This document shows positions 9,237-17,808 of a DNA stretch of 64,000 bases, piece by piece. Position 1 is the stretch's first letter, and each line of letters starts with the position of its first letter. The translations under genes and the position numbers were made by a program. This stretch comes from Dyadobacter sp. MSC1_007 (GTDB lineage Bacteria > Bacteroidota > Bacteroidia > Cytophagales > Spirosomataceae). Where the stretch lies: assembly GCF_023667495.1 (NCBI RefSeq), contig NZ_JAMOZL010000001.1:714817-778816 (forward strand). Reading direction: 5' to 3'. A model generated the notes under the pieces. The model was not told the origin of the DNA. It was given only the letters and a program-made list of their open reading frames with translations, and ran no database searches.

Positions 9237-12200
9237 TTAAAAAGTGATACGTGCTCCAATGTTGTATGCACGGGCAAGCGGGTACTTACCGTAATCCACG
9301 CCCGGTGTCAGGTTAGCGCCATTGTTGTAATCCACCTCCGGGTTGTATCCAAGGTATTTCGTCAATGTAAATGCGTTGTCGACTCCTACATAAACCCTCA
9401 AGTGGCTGACCGCATTATTACTCAATTGCGCGATTTTCGGAAAGTTGTAAGCCAGCGTCAGGTTAGTGCATCTCAGGAACGAACCGTCCTGCAAATAGAA
9501 GCTGGACAACCGCGTGCTATTGCTTTGCGTGCCACCGCGTGATGCCCGGTAAATTTTTCCGTCGCCTGGCTCGGCTTCTGAGCGGTAGCGGTTAAGCACT
9601 TTTGAATACTGGTTCCCGGAACCTTCCATATTGAAAATATAGTAATCCTGTCCATCCAGCACCTGATTTCCATAAACCCCATTGAACGAAGAACTGAAAT
9701 CCAGGTTTTTGTAGCTGGCCGAAATCGCAAAGCCATAAGTGAATTTGGGCATCGGACTGCCAATGACGGCTTTATCTGCATCATTAACGACTCCATCACC
9801 ATTGCGGTCTTCAAAATACAAGTCGCCTGGACGGAGCGGGTTTGTAGACGCTGTCGAGCGTGCAGGCCCTTTGATCACATAACCCTGCGGGAACTTCTGA
9901 GTAGAAGCATTGTAAACGGCATTGTCGGCTGCCAGGTTTTCCATATCTGACTCACGCACCATTCCTTTTACCCTAAAACCATAAAACATTCCGATCGGCT
10001 GTCCTTCCTGCGTGATATGCGTAACATATGAACGCTCCGCGCCAGTAGCCAAAATGGTGTTGGCACCACCCATATCGAGTACTTTGTTACGGTTTAGCGA
10101 GAAATTACCAGCGATGTTCAGGCTGAAATCGCGGTTTGAAATGACCCGGGCGTCTGCCTGGATATCAAAACCGGTGTTCTGTACTTTCGAATTGCTCAGG
10201 TTTGTCAAAATCGTGGAAGAACCCGAGATGGCCGACAAAGGTTGGTTGAAAAGCAGGTTGAACGAACGGCTCAGGTAATAGTTGGCGATGATCGAAAGGC
10301 GGTCGTTGAGTAAGCCCAGGTCAAGTCCGACATTGTACTGCGAAGTAGATTCCCAGCCCAGGTTACGGTCCTTGATGCTCTCTGCCCATAATGCAGTATT
10401 GACGTTTCCGTTGCCAAAAACTGCTCCGCCCGGTGCGGCCATCGTTTGCAGGAAGCTGTAATTCCCGATGTTGTTGTTCCCGCTCAATCCCCAGCTTGCC
10501 CGCAGCTTCATAGTAGACGATTTACCCAAAAAATCGCCGTAGAACGATTCATTGGAAATATTCCAGCCTGCCGACACGGATGGGAAATTCCCCCAGCGGT
10601 TGTTGGGGCCGAAGCGTGAGGAACCGTCTGTACGGAAGGACGCCGTCAGGTAATACTTATTATCAAAGTTGTAAACGGCACGCGCCAGGTAGGAGAGTAG
10701 CGTCCAGTTGGTTTTGCCCGTTCCATCACTTTCGGGGTTGCCTCCATTCAGTGAGAAGTAGATCGCGTCGGCCCCTTTTCCGGTGATTTCTTCGATCCGG
10801 TCGTTCTGAAAGCCGCGGGCGGTAACCGAGATCACGTCACGGTTGTTTTCCTGTGCCGTGTAACCGATCAATCCGTCGAAATGGTGACGGCCGAAATCCT
10901 TTTTATAATTAAGAGTGAATTCTGCCAGCTTGTCCATGTAATTGACCGTCCTGGCCAGCGCGTTGGCGGCTGCGATCGCCTGGGGTGACCCTGGTGGGTT
11001 GGCTCCATTGCTCAGGCTCGTCGGCAGGTAGTACTCATACTTTTCATTGTAGGTTTGCAAGCCCAGGTTCACTTTGAAATTCAGGTCTTTTACTATTTCA
11101 AAAATGGCAAACCCATTGTATGTCCCGCGCTGCCCTTTGCGGTTAATATGCGTTTCCGTTGCCAGCGCGACCGGGTTTTCGATGGATTGAAGCCCATAAC
11201 CCGAGCTCAGCGCGGCAGCTTCGTTTTTAGCCAGGCTGCCATCTTCATTGTATGCTTTGAAAATAGGCATATAAACCAACGCCCCGAGGATCGGTCCCTG
11301 GTTGAAACGCCCTTCCTGGACTTCACGGTTAGTGTTATACGTAAATGCCAGGTTCGCCCCGACCTTTACCTTTTTGTTGACGTCTGCATCGATGTTCGCC
11401 CGGAAATTGGTTCGCTCTTGCTTGGTGCTGAGGATAATGCCCTGCTGGGAAAGGTACCCGCCGCTGATCGAGTAGCGCAGGCCCTTTTGTCCGCCGGAAA
11501 AGTTGACATTATGCCTGTGCACCGGTGCATTCCGGTAGAGTTCATCCTGCCAGTCGGTATTGTATTTAGGTGTGATTAGCTTCTGTGAACTAAAATCGTA
11601 AAGATCGGTGGGAATACTGACCGAACCGGCACTGCCACCCAGGTTTTTGATCCGTGTAGCGTTGTTGTCGGAAAACATCGCATCCGTCCAGGTTTTGCCT
11701 GCATTCACCATCAGGTCGCGGTACGCGTTATTGCGGCCGTCGATCAGAAGCTGCGCAAATTCGGATGAATTGAGCATGTCAATCTTTTTGCTCAGCTGGT
11801 GTACGCCAAACTGGTAATCATATTCAAGCTTCCCCTTTCCCTCTTTTCCACGTTTCGTAGTAATTAGTACCACACCACCTGCTGCACGCGAGCCGTAAAT
11901 GGCAGCAGAAGCGGCATCTTTCAGGATATCAATGGATTCAATATCGTTTGGATTGATGAAAACATCGTTTCCAGCTGGATAGCCGTCAATGACATAAAGC
12001 GGGTCTGAACTGGCATTAATAGACCCCACACCACGCACCCTGATTTTGGTACCAACATAAGGAGCGCCGCTCACCTGGGAGATCTGCACGCCAGCTACTT
12101 TACCGACCAATGCCTGGCCGACGGTTGGCGTGGTGAGGTTCAGTTCTTTTGCCTTCACACTCGAAACAGCGCCTGTCAGATCACTTTTGCGTAACGTCTG

Positions 12201-12599
12201 ATAGCCCACTGCCACCACCTCATTAAGCATCAAAGCGTCTTGTTTAAGCTCAACATTCAGTGGCTTTTCATCCGAAACAACCACTTCCTGTGCGACGAAA
12301 CCGACGAATGAAAACACGAGCGTCTTGCCGGTGCTGGTTTCAATGGAAAATTCACCCGCTTCGTTGGTGACCGCTCCCTTGGTATTGTCGCCTTTTTCAA
12401 GAATGGTAACTCCCAGAAGCGGCTCGCCGGATTCGTCTATGACCTTTCCGGTTACCGTGATCTTCGGTGCTTGCCGGCTTCCCGCACGATGGGCCGGATG
12501 ATGGTTCCCCGCCGTCGCAGCACGTAACGCAATGCAGGGATTGAAAACCATCGAACCGGCGATCATCACAGGAAGGATTGGTAAAAACAATTTTTTCAT
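9237..12599 (-). CDS. SusC/RagA-family TonB-linked outer-membrane transporter
   Basis: The 1120-residue product has a signal peptide, a carboxypeptidase-regulatory-like domain (TVTGKVIDESGEPLLGVTIL, about 48-125), a TonB-box region (VVAVGYQTLRKSDLTGAV), a plug with RVRGVGSINASSDPLYVIDG and IESIDILKDAASAAIYGSRA, and a large beta-barrel ending in ARAYNIGARITF. It imports a ligand in partnership with the downstream SusD protein. Unlike the second SusC in this window it has no STN domain and no sigma/anti-sigma pair beside it. It should therefore be controlled by other means, for example its own promoter near 12681. Confidence 0.95.
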   Translation of the reverse strand: MKKLFLPILPVMIAGSMVFNPCIALRAATAGNHHPAHRAGSRQAPKITVTGKVIDESGEPLLGVTILEKGDNTKGAVTNEAGEFSIETSTGKTLVFSFVGFVAQEVVVSDEKPLNVELKQDALMLNEVVAVGYQTLRKSDLTGAVSSVKAKELNLTTPTVGQALVGKVAGVQISQVSGAPYVGTKIRVRGVGSINASSDPLYVIDGYPAGNDVFINPNDIESIDILKDAASAAIYGSRAAGGVVLITTKRGKEGKGKLEYDYQFGVHQLSKKIDMLNSSEFAQLLIDGRNNAYRDLMVNAGKTWTDAMFSDNNATRIKNLGGSAGSVSIPTDLYDFSSQKLITPKYNTDWQDELYRNAPVHRHNVNFSGGQKGLRYSISGGYLSQQGIILSTKQERTNFRANIDADVNKKVKVGANLAFTYNTNREVQEGRFNQGPILGALVYMPIFKAYNEDGSLAKNEAAALSSGYGLQSIENPVALATETHINRKGQRGTYNGFAIFEIVKDLNFKVNLGLQTYNEKYEYYLPTSLSNGANPPGSPQAIAAANALARTVNYMDKLAEFTLNYKKDFGRHHFDGLIGYTAQENNRDVISVTARGFQNDRIEEITGKGADAIYFSLNGGNPESDGTGKTNWTLLSYLARAVYNFDNKYYLTASFRTDGSSRFGPNNRWGNFPSVSAGWNISNESFYGDFLGKSSTMKLRASWGLSGNNNIGNYSFLQTMAAPGGAVFGNGNVNTALWAESIKDRNLGWESTSQYNVGLDLGLLNDRLSIIANYYLSRSFNLLFNQPLSAISGSSTILTNLSNSKVQNTGFDIQADARVISNRDFSLNIAGNFSLNRNKVLDMGGANTILATGAERSYVTHITQEGQPIGMFYGFRVKGMVRESDMENLAADNAVYNASTQKFPQGYVIKGPARSTASTNPLRPGDLYFEDRNGDGVVNDADKAVIGSPMPKFTYGFAISASYKNLDFSSSFNGVYGNQVLDGQDYYIFNMEGSGNQYSKVLNRYRSEAEPGDGKIYRASRGGTQSNSTRLSSFYLQDGSFLRCTNLTLAYNFPKIAQLSNNAVSHLRVYVGVDNAFTLTKYLGYNPEVDYNNGANLTPGVDYGKYPLARAYNIGARITF

Positions 12600-12680
12600 A
12601 AATGAGCATTATTTAATTTTTACAATGTGGTCTCTTTCCCGTTGGTCAATATCACAATTCAAAAAGAGCCAATAAAGGCG

Positions 12681-12688
12681 CAAAAGTA
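12681..12688 (-). promoter_or_regulatory. Putative -7 element (TACTTTTG) of the susC/susD operon
   Basis: The minus strand reads TACTTTTG, matching TAnnTTTG, 82 bases before the susC-like ATG. A clear TTG -33 box is lacking. The inverted repeat at 12686-12720 overlaps its upstream side. Confidence 0.5.
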
Positions 12689-12720
12689 CCTTCCCACTGT
12701 TATGTAAGCGGGAAGGGTAC
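12686..12720. promoter_or_regulatory. Inverted repeat: operator or terminator
   Basis: GTACCTTCCC and GGGAAGGGTAC are nearly perfect inverted arms around 14 bases. The repeat lies just after the transporter gene (stop at 12764) and directly upstream of the -7 element of the susC operon. It could terminate the upstream transcript or be an operator. On the minus strand only a short TTTT follows, so terminator strength is doubtful. Confidence 0.45.
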
Positions 12721-12763
12721 GTTACCAAAATGTAAATTTTAAAAGAATGCGGTCAGGCCATTT

Positions 12764-13681
12764 TCAAATCATCCATTTCCTTTCGGTCGTAAAAGAAATG
12801 GTGAGCCACATTTCATAGTCGCCTTTGATCTGATCGTATAGTTCCTGCCTGATTTCATCCAATCGGGAAACTGTTGTGCCGGATAAACTTTTTGGCAACA
12901 AAAAGTCAATTTCAATGGTATAGCTGTTTCCTGTTTTTGCTACCCGGACCCACGAATCCAAAAATTGATATTGCTGGCATATCTTTTCAGAAGCGTCATG
13001 AATTTTGTCTTCTACCTCATCATCAGGGGCAAATTGCAGGAGTTCGCGGATATTTTTCCAAAACGTCTTTGCGGGGATTCGTAAAAAGACAATGGAGATA
13101 ATAAAGACCATCGCCGGGTCCAGATAGGGGATCAGGTAGGCGAGCGGGCCCGCTTTCAGAAAGTAACCCAACGAAAGCACAGCTAAGACGCCAATGCTCA
13201 ACCAGGCATCCAGCTGCCATTCAGTTGACTCGATGCGCAGATATTCAGAACCCAGCTCGGATGCCTTCTTTTTGAAGAACAGCCAAAGCAAAAAACACAC
13301 GATAATGGACGCGATCAAATAGGGTAGGGCTACATCCAGCTCGACGGTTTTGCCTCCATTGATGATGTCAATCACTGACGTGGCCAGCGAATAAAGGCAC
13401 AGGAAAATGATGACGGAAGATTGCAGGGTGATCGCAAAAGGCTGGAATTGCGCACGTCCAAAAGGCAGGTTATCGTCGTCGGGCTTACGAATGAAATTGT
13501 TAACCAGCAACGAAACGCCAGACAGGCTCAGGCCAACCATGGAAAAAAGCGCGTCAAATATAATGGACTTCGAATCCCCGGCAATCCCCACACCGATGGC
13601 CCAGGCAGTCAAGGCCGAGCCGATTGCAATCGAAACCTTGATGAGTTTTCTTTCCCGGATCCTTTTCTGCCGCGAGCTCAT
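12764..13681 (-). CDS. CDF-family cation transporter-like protein with altered metal site
   Basis: The 305-residue product has the cation diffusion facilitator layout: about six membrane spans in residues 13-210, the family motif KPDDDNLPFGRAQFQP after TM2, and a C-terminal cytoplasmic domain (about 215-305). In canonical members such as YiiP, TM2 and TM5 each carry a four-spaced metal-ligand pair (Asp-x3-Asp and His-x3-Asp). Here TM2 reads DALFS (D43, S47) and TM5 DAWLS (D158, S162), so the second ligand is Ser in both. Metal specificity or transport is therefore uncertain. A TAGATTTG promoter element lies 56 bases upstream. Confidence 0.8.
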   Translation of the reverse strand: MSSRQKRIRERKLIKVSIAIGSALTAWAIGVGIAGDSKSIIFDALFSMVGLSLSGVSLLVNNFIRKPDDDNLPFGRAQFQPFAITLQSSVIIFLCLYSLATSVIDIINGGKTVELDVALPYLIASIIVCFLLWLFFKKKASELGSEYLRIESTEWQLDAWLSIGVLAVLSLGYFLKAGPLAYLIPYLDPAMVFIISIVFLRIPAKTFWKNIRELLQFAPDDEVEDKIHDASEKICQQYQFLDSWVRVAKTGNSYTIEIDFLLPKSLSGTTVSRLDEIRQELYDQIKGDYEMWLTISFTTERKWMI

Positions 13682-13736
13682 TTAACTTAGCATTTTCAGG
13701 TTAAAAACCCTGATGACTCATAGATAATTCCAGGAG

Positions 13737-13744
13737 CAAATCTA
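13737..13744 (-). promoter_or_regulatory. -7 element (TAGATTTG) for the CDF-like gene
   Basis: Minus-strand match to TAnnTTTG, 56 bases before the ATG at 13681. It lies in the 72-base gap after the phytase-like gene, suggesting the two genes can be transcribed separately. Confidence 0.45.
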
Positions 13745-13753
13745 ATATCAAGA

Positions 13754-15046
13754 TTACCAGAGCGGCTGTTTGAGCTTAATAAAGTAGATTGTATTCCGAT
13801 CGACGGCTCCGGTTGCTGGCAGAATCTTGGACATATATGAACCTGTACCGGTCACCCCGAAGTCATCATCATTGGCAACGGCAATCGTAGTGGAGTTGAT
13901 GATCGCAATGCCTTCGGCCTTATCGTGTGGATACAACGATGAAATGTCGGTCATCAGATCAGCCACCAGCGTTTTTGTGACCGGCACTATGCCGTTGGTT
14001 GCCAAAGTTGCAGCATTTTTCAATTGTTCGACGGTTAATCCTCCATACAATTTGCCACCCTCGTCATCAGCCGGATCAGAAATATCAGTTGCAGCCGAAA
14101 GATCGATTTTATACACTTTTTTGATCACAGAAGCTTTGTTGGCGTTGGTAGCATATTCGCCGTCGCGTTCCAGCACCAGAAAGCTTGTGTTGCTAATGGC
14201 GGCAATTTCACTGTTGGCCTGCAGATTTGCCTTGTCGATCAGATACACATATTGCTTGCTTGTCCCGCTCGCAATATCATACGCCAAAATACGCGTTACA
14301 AGTGAGCCGGAAATTGCTGCCGAAGAGGGATTGTAAAGCGGGAATTGCATGATGCCCACCAAAGTCTTGCCGTCGGGTGTGATGGTAAGGCCTTCCATGC
14401 CGCGGTTCGGTCGGCGTTTCGCAAATACGGACGGAATCTTCCTTCCTCCTTTTCCATTGCCAAAGGGATTGATGCGTTCCAGTGTTTTACCATTCGCATC
14501 GAAATGCACCAGGTGCGGCCCGTACTCGTCGCTCACCCAAAATGTTCCGTCTGCCGCCATTGCCAATCCTTCCGAATCGATTCCGTCAACACTGTTTGGG
14601 AGAATGTTACCCATCACATCCAAAGCCGTTTCGCCGCTGAATCCAAACCCGGCAGGATTAGGCAAGCCGGTAAGTGGCATGCCATTCTCATTTTTAAGTT
14701 CAATGGTTTTTTCCAATACAAGCTGATCCCCGGTCAACCTGAATTTGCCAATCTGAGGCACAAAGTCGGGCGAGGCGAACACCTTCGAATTAGCAATATT
14801 TCCGTCAATATTCGGGCCGCGGTCCGTCAAAAGGTAAAAAACCATGTGGTCGTTCGGATCCTGAACGATGGCTGAGCCAAAGCCGCCATTGTTAACCTTC
14901 ACACCATTTACTTCGGTCAATAATTTTGGATTGGATGCTTCTGCTTTTTCAGGGTAGTTTTCGGTTGGTAACCCGTGGTCTGTGCAGCTGCTTAAAAGTG
15001 CTGTTGCGGTAGCGAGGCTTAGGCAGGAATATAGAAATCTGTTCAT
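13754..15046 (-). CDS. Phytase-like esterase domain lipoprotein
   Basis: The ATG at 15046 is chosen over an upstream ATG at 15094 because it starts a clean lipoprotein signal (MNRFLYSCLSLATATALLSSC). The 430-residue product matches the domain family called esterase-like activity of phytase: NNGGFGSAIVQDPNDHMVFYLLTDRGPN, DSEGLAMAADGTFWVSDEYGPHLVHFD, RGMEGLTITPDGKTLVGIMQ and HDKAEGIAIINSTTIAVANDDDFG. The fold should be a beta-propeller. Together with the phosphoesterase at 5.1 kb it hints at organophosphate scavenging around this SusCD pair, but no direct link is visible. A perfect 12-base inverted repeat lies just upstream. Confidence 0.85.
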   Translation of the reverse strand: MNRFLYSCLSLATATALLSSCTDHGLPTENYPEKAEASNPKLLTEVNGVKVNNGGFGSAIVQDPNDHMVFYLLTDRGPNIDGNIANSKVFASPDFVPQIGKFRLTGDQLVLEKTIELKNENGMPLTGLPNPAGFGFSGETALDVMGNILPNSVDGIDSEGLAMAADGTFWVSDEYGPHLVHFDANGKTLERINPFGNGKGGRKIPSVFAKRRPNRGMEGLTITPDGKTLVGIMQFPLYNPSSAAISGSLVTRILAYDIASGTSKQYVYLIDKANLQANSEIAAISNTSFLVLERDGEYATNANKASVIKKVYKIDLSAATDISDPADDEGGKLYGGLTVEQLKNAATLATNGIVPVTKTLVADLMTDISSLYPHDKAEGIAIINSTTIAVANDDDFGVTGTGSYMSKILPATGAVDRNTIYFIKLKQPLW

Positions 15047-15062
15047 TTTTGCAAAGTTTAGT

Positions 15063-15095
15063 TTTGGTAAAACTACGGCTGGCAGTTTTACCAAA
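15063..15095. promoter_or_regulatory. Perfect 12-base inverted repeat, likely operator
   Basis: TTTGGTAAAACT (15063-15074) and AGTTTTACCAAA (15084-15095) are exact inverted copies around a 9-base spacer. The repeat ends 17 bases upstream of the lipoprotein start. Such symmetry with no T-run suggests a repressor or activator site for the phytase-like gene, but no regulator is assigned. Confidence 0.5.
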
Positions 15096-15166
15096 TCATT
15101 AATTTGCAGTTACTTATGTGATGGGTATGTTAAAAGTGCTCAAATCCGGATTCCATGGAAAACCTC

Positions 15167-15276
15167 CTAGGCGAATTGTTTTCTGAAAAAATCGGGTGAA
15201 TAACCAGTGTGATTTTTAAAAAAGCGGATGAAATAAGAAGGGTCTTCAAGTTTGGTTTTACCTTGTAAGCTCTAAA
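15167..15276 (-). pseudogene. C-terminal remnant of an AraC-family regulator
   Basis: The minus strand reads KTKLEDPSYFIRFFKNHTGY followed by SPDFFRKQFA and a stop at 15167. This matches the second helix-turn-helix of AraC-type regulators (EDPSYFxRFFKKHTGxSPxxFR). Upstream, toward 15276, the frame meets a stop, and the effector domain and first HTH are absent. The fragment lies between the phytase-like gene and a toxin-like nucleotidyltransferase-HEPN gene, suggesting a deletion at that junction. Confidence 0.7.
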
Positions 15277-15372
15277 CTGCATTAGACCCACAGTAACATT
15301 TTTTTGCCTAGTTTGCATTGTAAACCAGGCTTCACTCGTCTTTTAAACCATACAAAAACCATCACACACAAC

Positions 15373-16227
15373 ATGAAAATCACTCTCACCCACCTCCCAC
15401 AAACCAAACAAGACCAATTAAAAGCTCTCACAAACATAATCCTCGAAAAAGTCCCGGCCGAAATGATCATTCTCTTTGGCAGCTATGCGCGGGGTGACTG
15501 GGTGGAGGATTATCAGGAGAAATATGAGTATGTAAGCGATTTCGATATTCTGATCATCACTAAAGACCGACATACAGCCAAGCAAGGCAAAAAATCTAGG
15601 GAGTTGGAAAAGGAACTGATGGCCAATGAGGATATCACGCGGACTAGCATTATCTACCACAGCATTGGCTTCGTAAATGACAAGATCGAACGGAATTACT
15701 ACTTTTTTGTCGATATTTTGAAAGAGGGGATTTTGCTTTTTGATTCTGGAAAATTCAGCTTGTCTGAGCCGAAAAACCTTAATTCAGCGCAACGGGTGGA
15801 GAAATCAACTGAGGAATTTGAGCATTGGTCTGAGAGTGCGAGTCGATTTTTAGAAACCGCTTACATCCAGATTGAAAAAACTTGGTTTAAAGAAGCAGCT
15901 TTTTTGCTTCATCAAGCTACGGAAAGATATTATGCCGCCATCCTTTTGGTTTTCACCGACTACAAACCCAAAATCCACGACATCGAGATATTAGGAGCCC
16001 AGGTCGCAAAACTTCATCCGGACTTCGGGACCGTTTTTCCAATGACGACGCCTGAGGAGGGGCGACTGTTTGTACTTCTGAAAAAGGCTTACATCGATGC
16101 GAGGTATAACAAGCATTACAAGATTGAAAAAGCGGAATTGGAATACTTGGGAAGCCGGGTTGCGCTGCTGAAAGAGTTGACGGAAAGGATTTGCAGGGAG
16201 CGAATTGCGCAGTTTGCAATTGAGTAG
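15373..16227 (+). CDS. Fused MNT nucleotidyltransferase-HEPN protein (copy A)
   Basis: A 284-residue protein. The start at 15373 is chosen because it aligns with the second copy at 59193-60047 (MKxTLxHLPQxKQDQLKALT). The N-terminal half is a minimal nucleotidyltransferase: FGSYARG (about 36-42) and, after a 13-residue insertion, SDFDILI with the metal-binding Asp pair. The C-terminal half is HEPN-like (AAFLLHQATERYYAAILLVF, then HDIEILG). In known two-gene systems a HEPN toxin is neutralised by an MNT partner; here both are in one chain. I do not see the Rx4-6H RNase motif in the HEPN part. About 78% of residues match copy B by eye. Confidence 0.85.
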   Translation: MKITLTHLPQTKQDQLKALTNIILEKVPAEMIILFGSYARGDWVEDYQEKYEYVSDFDILIITKDRHTAKQGKKSRELEKELMANEDITRTSIIYHSIGFVNDKIERNYYFFVDILKEGILLFDSGKFSLSEPKNLNSAQRVEKSTEEFEHWSESASRFLETAYIQIEKTWFKEAAFLLHQATERYYAAILLVFTDYKPKIHDIEILGAQVAKLHPDFGTVFPMTTPEEGRLFVLLKKAYIDARYNKHYKIEKAELEYLGSRVALLKELTERICRERIAQFAIE

Positions 16228-16282
16228 CGCTTCTAGTTAAATTACGTTAAAACACGGTTCTGAATATCGATTGATTTCGCAC

Positions 16283-16314
16283 GAAGTATAACTTGCACAA
16301 GTAAATTATACTTC
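16283..16314. promoter_or_regulatory. Nested inverted repeat upstream of the LptA-like gene
   Basis: GAAGTATAA and TTATACTTC are exact 9-base inverted arms. Between them CTTG-CA-CAAG is a further small palindrome. It ends 18 bases before the ATG at 16333 and has no T-run, so an operator is more likely than a terminator. Confidence 0.4.
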
Positions 16315-16332
16315 ACTTAACCGGTTTAAACC

Positions 16333-16707
16333 ATGTTAAAGCCATTCGGAATACTTGTGATCTTTTTTGCAATTGGCTTATCTCACCTTTGCATTGGGCA
16401 GAAAATCAAACCAAAAGCGAGCCGTAACGGCAAGGAGGATCTTCGAAACGAAACGGCAAACATTACCGCGGATAAAATAATCTCTGACGGTCAGACCATC
16501 ACATATACTGGCAATGTCTCAGTCACTACGAAGAAAATAACAGCACGAAAAGCAGAGAAAGCTATTCTCGATCGGAGAACGAACAAAATTACGATTTGGG
16601 GCAGCAAGAATTTTATTTCAAAATGCAAGACAGTTTGTGAAGACGTAAAATCTCCCGAGGACCGTGTCGAATATGTGTTGGGCTCAGGACTAGTTAGGGT
16701 GTATTGA
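16333..16707 (+). CDS. Small secreted OstA/LptA-like protein
   Basis: A 124-residue protein with a signal peptide (MLKPFGILVIFFAIGLSHLC, then IGQK). The mature part contains ITADKIISDGQTITYTGNV, SVTTKKITARKAEKAILD and TNKITIWGS. This follows the repeating beta pattern of OstA/LptA domains, which bind lipopolysaccharide in the periplasm. It is much shorter than typical LptA and has no lpt neighbours, so a role in LPS transport is only a possibility. Confidence 0.5.
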   Translation: MLKPFGILVIFFAIGLSHLCIGQKIKPKASRNGKEDLRNETANITADKIISDGQTITYTGNVSVTTKKITARKAEKAILDRRTNKITIWGSKNFISKCKTVCEDVKSPEDRVEYVLGSGLVRVY

Positions 16708-16799
16708 TCTGGGTTTTGTTATTCAGAATAAATTTTTCTGGATAAGTTTTTTTGTCATTGCAAGAGCCGCAAATGACTAGCAAGAGCAATACAAAGCGT

Positions 16800-17099
16800 T
16801 CAATTTTTGAACTGGGAAAGGCAAAATATAATAAGTGAGCCGCATATAAGCCACCCCAAGGCATCGACGAGAATACGTCCTTTCACAGATGTACTCTCCC
16901 CCATAATCGCACTAGAAAACGCTGCGGTTCCCCCCAAGCCAGCAGAAGTCAATTCTCTTTTGGTGAGTAACTTGAACAGCATAACGATAGAGTTTTGAAA
17001 GCAAATTCCAGCAAAAAGTAGATATAAGAAGTTTCCCATCTGCGCACGGAAGGTATGGTTGTATTCCTCGGAAAGATAATCAAAAATTCCGACGCGCAA
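16800..17099 (-). CDS. Small membrane protein of unknown function
   Basis: The frame opens with TTG at 17099, 20 bases inside the preceding gene, with a GGAAGG ribosome-binding-like stretch just before it. An ATG at 17039 would give 79 residues instead of 99. Two hydrophobic segments are visible (GNFLYLLFAGICFQNSIVML and ALGWLICGSLIIFCLS) around a Ser/Gly-rich loop. I do not recognise the family. The overlap suggests translational coupling to the DUF4468-like gene. Confidence 0.45.
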   Translation of the reverse strand: MRVGIFDYLSEEYNHTFRAQMGNFLYLLFAGICFQNSIVMLFKLLTKRELTSAGLGGTAAFSSAIMGESTSVKGRILVDALGWLICGSLIIFCLSQFKN

Positions 17100-17586
17100 T
17101 CGTCGGGCCTTCCGACGTCACGTATTCTCGAAGACCATCCTCGATCTCCGAAAACCGCTTTGATACAGCCTCGCAGACTTCACGATCTACCGAAAAGTCG
17201 TAGGCAGTTGCAGCGTCATAGAAGTTGTATAGCCGACCCATCAGCTGTAACCCATCGATTGTGCACTTATATTTTTTTTCCTTAATATCGATCGTGACGG
17301 TAAACATCATTGATTTATACCTCCCATAGGGCAGGTCGGCCGTGGTCTTATATTTGATCTGGCCACCTGCCACATCATACACCTGAATCATTTTATAATA
17401 ATCGGGGTATTTCCTTTTAATCCAGGACCGGGCAGATTGAAACATCTCCGATTTAGGTTTTCCAGTGGTCACAACGGACTCTTTGCCGATTTTAGAAGTT
17501 CCAGGGAGAAATGGGATTGTGCGCTGCGCACTACAATTGGAAATTATTAAGAAGGGCAGAATGAGGTAAGGTAAAAATTTCAACAT
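17080..17586 (-). CDS. Secreted DUF4468-like protein
   Basis: A 168-residue product with a signal sequence (MLKFLPYLILPFLIISNC), possibly a lipoprotein with Cys18, followed by SAQ. The pattern SEMFQSARSWIKRKYPDYYKMIQVYD...AGGQIKYKTTADLP...SMMFTVTIDIKEKKYKCTIDGL resembles the DUF4468 (TBP-like fold) domain common in Bacteroidota exported proteins. Function unknown. It shares a 20-base overlap with the next gene. Confidence 0.6.
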   Translation of the reverse strand: MLKFLPYLILPFLIISNCSAQRTIPFLPGTSKIGKESVVTTGKPKSEMFQSARSWIKRKYPDYYKMIQVYDVAGGQIKYKTTADLPYGRYKSMMFTVTIDIKEKKYKCTIDGLQLMGRLYNFYDAATAYDFSVDREVCEAVSKRFSEIEDGLREYVTSEGPTIARRNF

Positions 17587-17808
17587 CTGATTGAGGATAG
17601 ATAATAACGGTCAGTAATCTTACCACAATCCAATCAAATGTCAAAATAGTTTTTTATCCACTTTGGCTCCACCGCGGATTTCTTGGTCGCCAGACGCACC
17701 TTTATTTTAAAAATTTGCGACTTCCATACAACCGTTTGAGCAAATTAATGCCTCTCTGTTAAAAGAAGCTGATGCGACATCATCACTAAAACGGCTCACT
17801 TGAATGTA

